From Tigriopus japonicus (taxonomy: Eukaryota > Arthropoda > Copepoda > Harpacticoida > Harpacticidae), in contig CM021322.1 of the NCBI GenBank assembly GCA_010645155.1, positions 3,634,676 to 3,698,675 on the forward strand: DNA of 64,000 nucleotides, given 5' to 3'. Position numbers and translations under genes: made by a program. A model generated the notes under the pieces. The model was not told the DNA's origin. It was given only the letters and a program-made list of their open reading frames with translations, and made no database searches. This document shows, one piece after another, positions 60,101-64,000 of the stretch (position 1 is its first letter; the number at the start of each line of letters is the position of its first letter).

Positions 60101-62252
60101 GAGACGAGTTACCTATCGATCAGTGTAGTACTGACGTGTTTCGAGTTGGATTTTTGGCAGAGTTTTGCCATTTTGTTTTTTAGGGTCAAAAATCTGACCG
60201 CAACTAAGCTTTTCAACAGTCTATAGACCTTATCTACCATTAAATATGGCAGCAGTGCCACCTCGAAATCCATATTAATAACTATCGATGGAACTCGAAA
60301 TCGAACTAGTTCGAGTGCTGCCAAATTGGTCCCTATTTAGGTCTTTTCAAAAAGTTCAATACAGCCTGCCCTTTTTAACAGGGATAAAATTCCGAGTCAA
60401 AACTGGCAGCACTCCTCTATGACTTCTCTATGAACTCTCCCTGATGAACACATTACTACAGTGTAGAGCAGTGTAGAGTTGAAAGTTGGAGGTCGAAGAA
60501 CAGCGACATACCAAAAACCTATTTACTTAATTCCCACCCACCTCAAATTCAGAACACAATTTTTAGGTTTTTAGGTCCCTTTAAGGTTAAGGAGTCTAGG
60601 AATTGCACTCTTAAGTTACCATCAAAGTATGTCATCGCGTTGTTCGTTCCAAGTCTTTCATTTAGGATTTTGTAGTATTACGGGATGGTAGATCGTTTTT
60701 AGATCACCAGGAGTAGGTTCAAGTTTAAGAATATGATATATTTTGATCTTAAAACGCAGATTTATAGGTGTTTGGTCAAATATATTTTGTGAAAATATTG
60801 TTCAAAAAGAGACCCTTAAGTAGATACAAAGAGCTTCTCACCCGTAAGTTCCAATAACTTATGGATAACATCACATATTCCATTCTGGGCAAAAACCTGA
60901 ACCTTCACATGCGAAGAAGTATTTTGGCTCATTTAAAATTTTGTGGCAAAGTCATCATTACGACTAGAAAAAGAAACCTTCCGACTTCCGGAACTACATG
61001 TTTTCAAAATTTCCATTCTCGAACAAAAAACGAATCCAAAATCATTGCGTCGGAATGGTCACTTTGCCTCGGTTTCCTCATATACGAAATTAGACGATAG
61101 ACAGACGGCACTTAAACAGGCTCAGATTAACATGTGGTCATTACCTCCGGTATTTGAAGACCTTGAGGATCAATTAAGAACAAAAAAAAATACAGTTAAT
61201 TGTCTGGATGGGCCAAGTCTGCAACCAACTGGAGAGTGATCTGAATGGCTAGATATCGTACAAATCTTTCAGACCAAAGTAAGTATGGTTTGAAGGACGT
61301 GAAGGAAAATGATTGAGGAAACTGGACCTAAAAGTCCACCTCAATGCACAACAGATGTCACACACTCTCGATCTTGACATTTGGTTTCTAAGCATCAAGA
61401 AACACGTGGTTATTAAGGATCTGCCGATAACTACGCACGGAAAACTAATTGGGCAAAACAGATAAAATTCAATAGTTTTGAAGTAGTGTCTGAGAGTGAA
61501 TATAAGGACAACTAAGATCTTTATCTAATACGTTTAATATATATTTTTGGAATATCGTCTCCTAACATCAGCGTGATTTGACATTGAACTTGAACGTGGA
61601 CCTATTGAAATATCTTACTACAATCTATTTTAATTTTACTTTTTGTAATTATTCTTTCCTCACCCAGTGCAAGCCATTTTTGAATGCTTTATACATTAGT
61701 TTTGTTCCGAGTCGGTATCAAACAATAAAAAATCTCCTTTCTTCATTCATATCAATGACTGATACTCATATGGTCTACAATGAACTTCAAATAAATGTAC
61801 ATATGCTACTGCAAATTTTACCTCAAATGTTTCAGCAAACAACAACAGTTGAAGCACATTTGCATTTTATTACAAATAAAAACAAATGTTTTTCTCATTG
61901 AATCCTTGCTTCATGACTTGGTACTGTAGTGTGGCCTGATAAGTTTGAGAGTAGATAATCTATGTGGGTTTTTTTATTTATTTACATAAATACAGGCTCG
62001 AATGAGAATGAGCTCTGTATTTCTGGTTCAATTTTGAATTTTCATTGAGCCATTATTCTCAAGAAAAAGCCTCTTTGCAGCCACCATGAGCTCGAAACAC
62101 GGCCTTAAATGCTCACTTGTTCCGAGGATAAAGACCTCTAGCTACAATATGATGGTATCTTTCTTCATCTTAGCTTTCATGTTGTTCTCAGAATGATGGG
62201 AAGCCTACTTCTCCTCCAACAAACATTGGCAAGATTATGGAAGGTCTAGATC
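55207..62252. other. Intron and/or intergenic region, no exon recognised
   Basis: This is probably largely the first coding intron of the His/Gln-rich gene. Scattered frames (for example 59908-60183 and 60861-61239, plus) have no recognisable domains. A (CTTG)n microsatellite occurs at 57134-57177. Confidence 0.4.
57134..57177. repeat. (GCTT)n microsatellite
   Basis: Eleven GCTT units run almost without interruption. The spurious poly-(LACL) reading frames here are a by-product of the repeat. Confidence 0.9.
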
Positions 62253-62482
62253 AGGGGTCGGCAAAAGAATTTGGGCCAGGGCCCACCAAACTTGACAAGG
62301 CTTAATGTGGGCGCCACCAAACAGAAGCTGATGGGTACAAGGACCCACCAATAAACGATCACAGAGCTGTGAGCCCACAAGCATAGTACTATGAATGGCT
62401 TTTGGACCCATTATTTTTATCTTTCCGCATAGCCTCTGGACCCCCCAAAAGTCAAAATTGAGCCCACATCTAGCCGCAGGCC
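62253..62482. mobile_element. GGGCCC-rich hAT-like repeat, copy 3 (inverted)
   Basis: It begins CAGGGGTCGGCAAAAGAATT and has GGGCCCACCAAAC and GTGAGCCCACAAGCATAGTA boxes that match, in reverse orientation, the copies at 32694 and 40577. The CAGGGGTCGGCAA terminus is typical of hAT-derived MITEs. Confidence 0.65.
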
Positions 62483-62735
62483 ACTAATTCCAAATCTGAT
62501 GAGTACTTTGGGATCATCCGTTTTCCAAAAATTCATTATCTGGTAAATCCCAAGAAATGATGGACCAAAACACCCTTGGCCGACATTTCGTTTTTTTTTG
62601 AAAACTTTTCGAACCAGTCATGCCAAAAAAACATCAAGAAAAAGGCCAGATTTGGTTTTAGAGAAACAAATAGTGTTATACCATGATTGGCACTTGAGCT
62701 AACAAATTTGGAAACCAAAAGCGGGATCCTATGAA

Positions 62736-63496
62736 ATTAGAGCGGATCAAAAGAGAGTGTGTACAAAATAGAGCGAATCAAAATAGTGCCGATTCAAAAT
62801 AGAGCCGCTTCATAAGAGAGTGAATCAAAATAGAGCCAGGTCAAAAGAGAGTGTACTGAATTAGAGCGAAAATAGCTCCAACTTCCTCAATTTAACTTGA
62901 GGAGAAATTTATAAATGACAAATCAAATAAATTAACTAACAATGTCGAAGGAGTTCAAAAAGACCCAAAAGGGCAAAGAAAAGTTTTTTTTTACCAAGGC
63001 TCCTTTTCATGATAGAAAATCCCAACAAAGAGGGTCGGCAGCCAAAGTGTACTGTAGACGCTGTAAGACTATAAGAAATAGTACAATTTTTGATAGTTTT
63101 TCAATTTACAGTTTCAAAATCCCAATGTGGTAATGAACAGAAGTTGATTTTTTCACATTTTCCTTTTGAACCCCGTGGGCATGAAGGGGCTAATGGCATT
63201 GATGAGATATTTGAGACAGTTGGTACTATTCTTTATATGAAAAATGACCTTCATGAAGAAATTTTTCTAGGCTTATGGAACAAATTTCCCCAAAATACTT
63301 AAAAGCTACATTGTTCAATCCAATGTCAGGAAATTCATAGTAGAAAGAAATTTTATAGATTCACTCGACATTATAATTGACTCTAAAATGTCACGCTCTC
63401 TTATGATTTGGCTCTATTTTGATTTGGCTCTATTTTGAAGTGGCGCTATTTTGATTGGCTCTATTTTTACCCACTCTCTTTTGATCCGCGCTATTA
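62736..63496. mobile_element. Transposon-like element with compound, multi-unit terminal inverted repeats
   Basis: The left end (62736-62875) is a run of six to eight units of about 15-16 bp, alternating GATCAAAAGAGAGTG and TCAAAATAGAGCC types. The right end (about 63388-63496) is the same series in reverse complement and in mirrored order: GGATCAAAAGAGAGTG, AAAAATAGAGCC, AATCAAAATAGCGCC, TTCAAAATAGAGCC and a CATAAGAGAGCG unit. Both tips read AGCG(CG)GATCAAAAGAG. Between them is a small gene (62942-63302). A target-site duplication could not be fixed by eye. Confidence 0.7.
62942..63302 (+). CDS. Small spliced gene inside the compound-TIR element
   Basis: Exons 62942-63062 and 63112-63302 join in phase 1 across a 49-nt intron with CGCT|GTAAGA donor and TTTACAG acceptor, encoding 103 aa. 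The N-terminus is strongly basic (KEFKKTQKGKEKFFFTK). Joining the exons brings together VYCRRCFSKSQCGNEQK, a C-x2-C-x5-C cluster that is not present in either unspliced frame. The C-terminus is acidic and helical-looking (GIDEIFETVGTILYMKNDLH) and ends before the right TIR. No transposase catalytic motif is visible. It may be a truncated element protein or a passenger; I do not recognise a family. Confidence 0.4.
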
Positions 63497-63643
63497 TCAT
63501 ATAGACCCACCAAAAGCAAGGGTAGTAATGATTAGAGCAATTCAGACGTTCTACATTTACTTCAAAGAATGAATGTGAGATAAAAACACTCATTAATAAT
63601 CTGGAATCTGCAAAAATTAGAATCTGGAAGTCAAGATTTGCCA

Positions 63644-63757
63644 CTGCCATTTTCTGCCACTTGGTGGCAGAAAATGGCAGAAAGTGGCAGAAAATTGCAG
63701 AAAGTGGCAGAAAGTGGCAGAAAATGGCAGAAAGTGGCAGAAATTGGCAGAAAATGG
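63644..63757. repeat. 10-bp satellite with a perfect palindromic start
   Basis: About nine tandem copies of TGGCAGAAAG/TGGCAGAAAA run from 63664 to 63757. The first copy and a half is mirrored upstream, so 63644-63680 is a perfect 17-bp-arm palindrome (CTGCCATTTTCTGCCAC, TTG, then its complement). It reads through as Ser/Leu/Phe/His- or Lys/Gly-rich frames that are not genes. Confidence 0.9.
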
Positions 63758-64000
63758 CCGCTAATGGACAAAATTGCACATAGACTGATGTTCAACTACA
63801 AATCTGCGTTTGTAAAATGACATTTAAAGAGTCAAATATAATTAAAGTACTCAAATACTTAAGAGTATAATAAATGCCTAAGAGAACAGGGTGGTTGCCT
63901 ATGTTCTAAAAAAGTGTTTGCTCAAGTGCCAAGACTTCTAATGGCGTTTTCCGATATCAGAGTATCATAAGGAAAATATTTTGTGAAGATGTGAAGATGA

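Overview
This is a window of an animal nuclear genome, most probably an arthropod and perhaps a crustacean. It is A+T-rich. Genes are split into many exons with clean GT-AG junctions, and introns range from about 50 nt to over 8 kb. The space between exons is full of small DNA-transposon relics. The gene families are metazoan (MRTF, M13 peptidase, Gal3ST-type sulfotransferase, STMND1-like), and a short TTAGG-type repeat is present. The species assignment is inference.

Nine protein-coding genes could be reconstructed from reading frames, splice sites and phase arithmetic. From left to right: (1) an ATP-dependent NAD(P)HX dehydratase (NAXD) on the minus strand, five exons, 2055-16259; (2) an ankyrin-repeat/RING protein on the plus strand, two exons, 18756-19655; (3) a myocardin-related transcription factor (MRTF) on the minus strand, seven coding exons plus an alternative first exon, 20209-26660; (4) an uncharacterised soluble protein on the minus strand, three exons, 31607-32493; (5) a small secreted protein on the plus strand, two exons, 34846-35857; (6) a galactose-3-O-sulfotransferase-like Golgi enzyme on the minus strand, six exons, 35878-40046; (7) a divergent M13 (neprilysin-like) protein on the minus strand, eight exons, 41234-46822, which has lost its zinc-binding motif; (8) a stathmin-domain protein resembling STMND1 on the minus strand, two exons, 47185-48255; (9) the first coding exon of a His/Gln-rich protein on the plus strand, 54640-55206. 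Genes 5 and 6 converge with only 20 bp between stop codons. Genes 2 and 3 converge about 550 bp apart.

The rest is mobile DNA and unassigned sequence. There is a complete-ended Tc1/mariner DD37D (maT-type) element at 50742-52410. At least five inverted-repeat MITE families are present, some sitting inside introns of the sulfotransferase and M13 genes. There are tRNA-derived SINEs, hAT-like relics, a LINE reverse-transcriptase C-terminus fragment and several satellites. The most unusual mobile item is at about 62736-63496. Both of its ends are arrays of about 15-bp units in mirror order, and it encloses a small gene that appears to be spliced by a 49-nt intron.

The genes do not form one pathway. 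They cover metabolite repair (NAXD), actin-regulated transcription (MRTF), ubiquitin ligation (ANK-RING), glycan sulfation, and a secreted pseudopeptidase. All exon structures are predictions from sequence only. No transcript or homology search was available.
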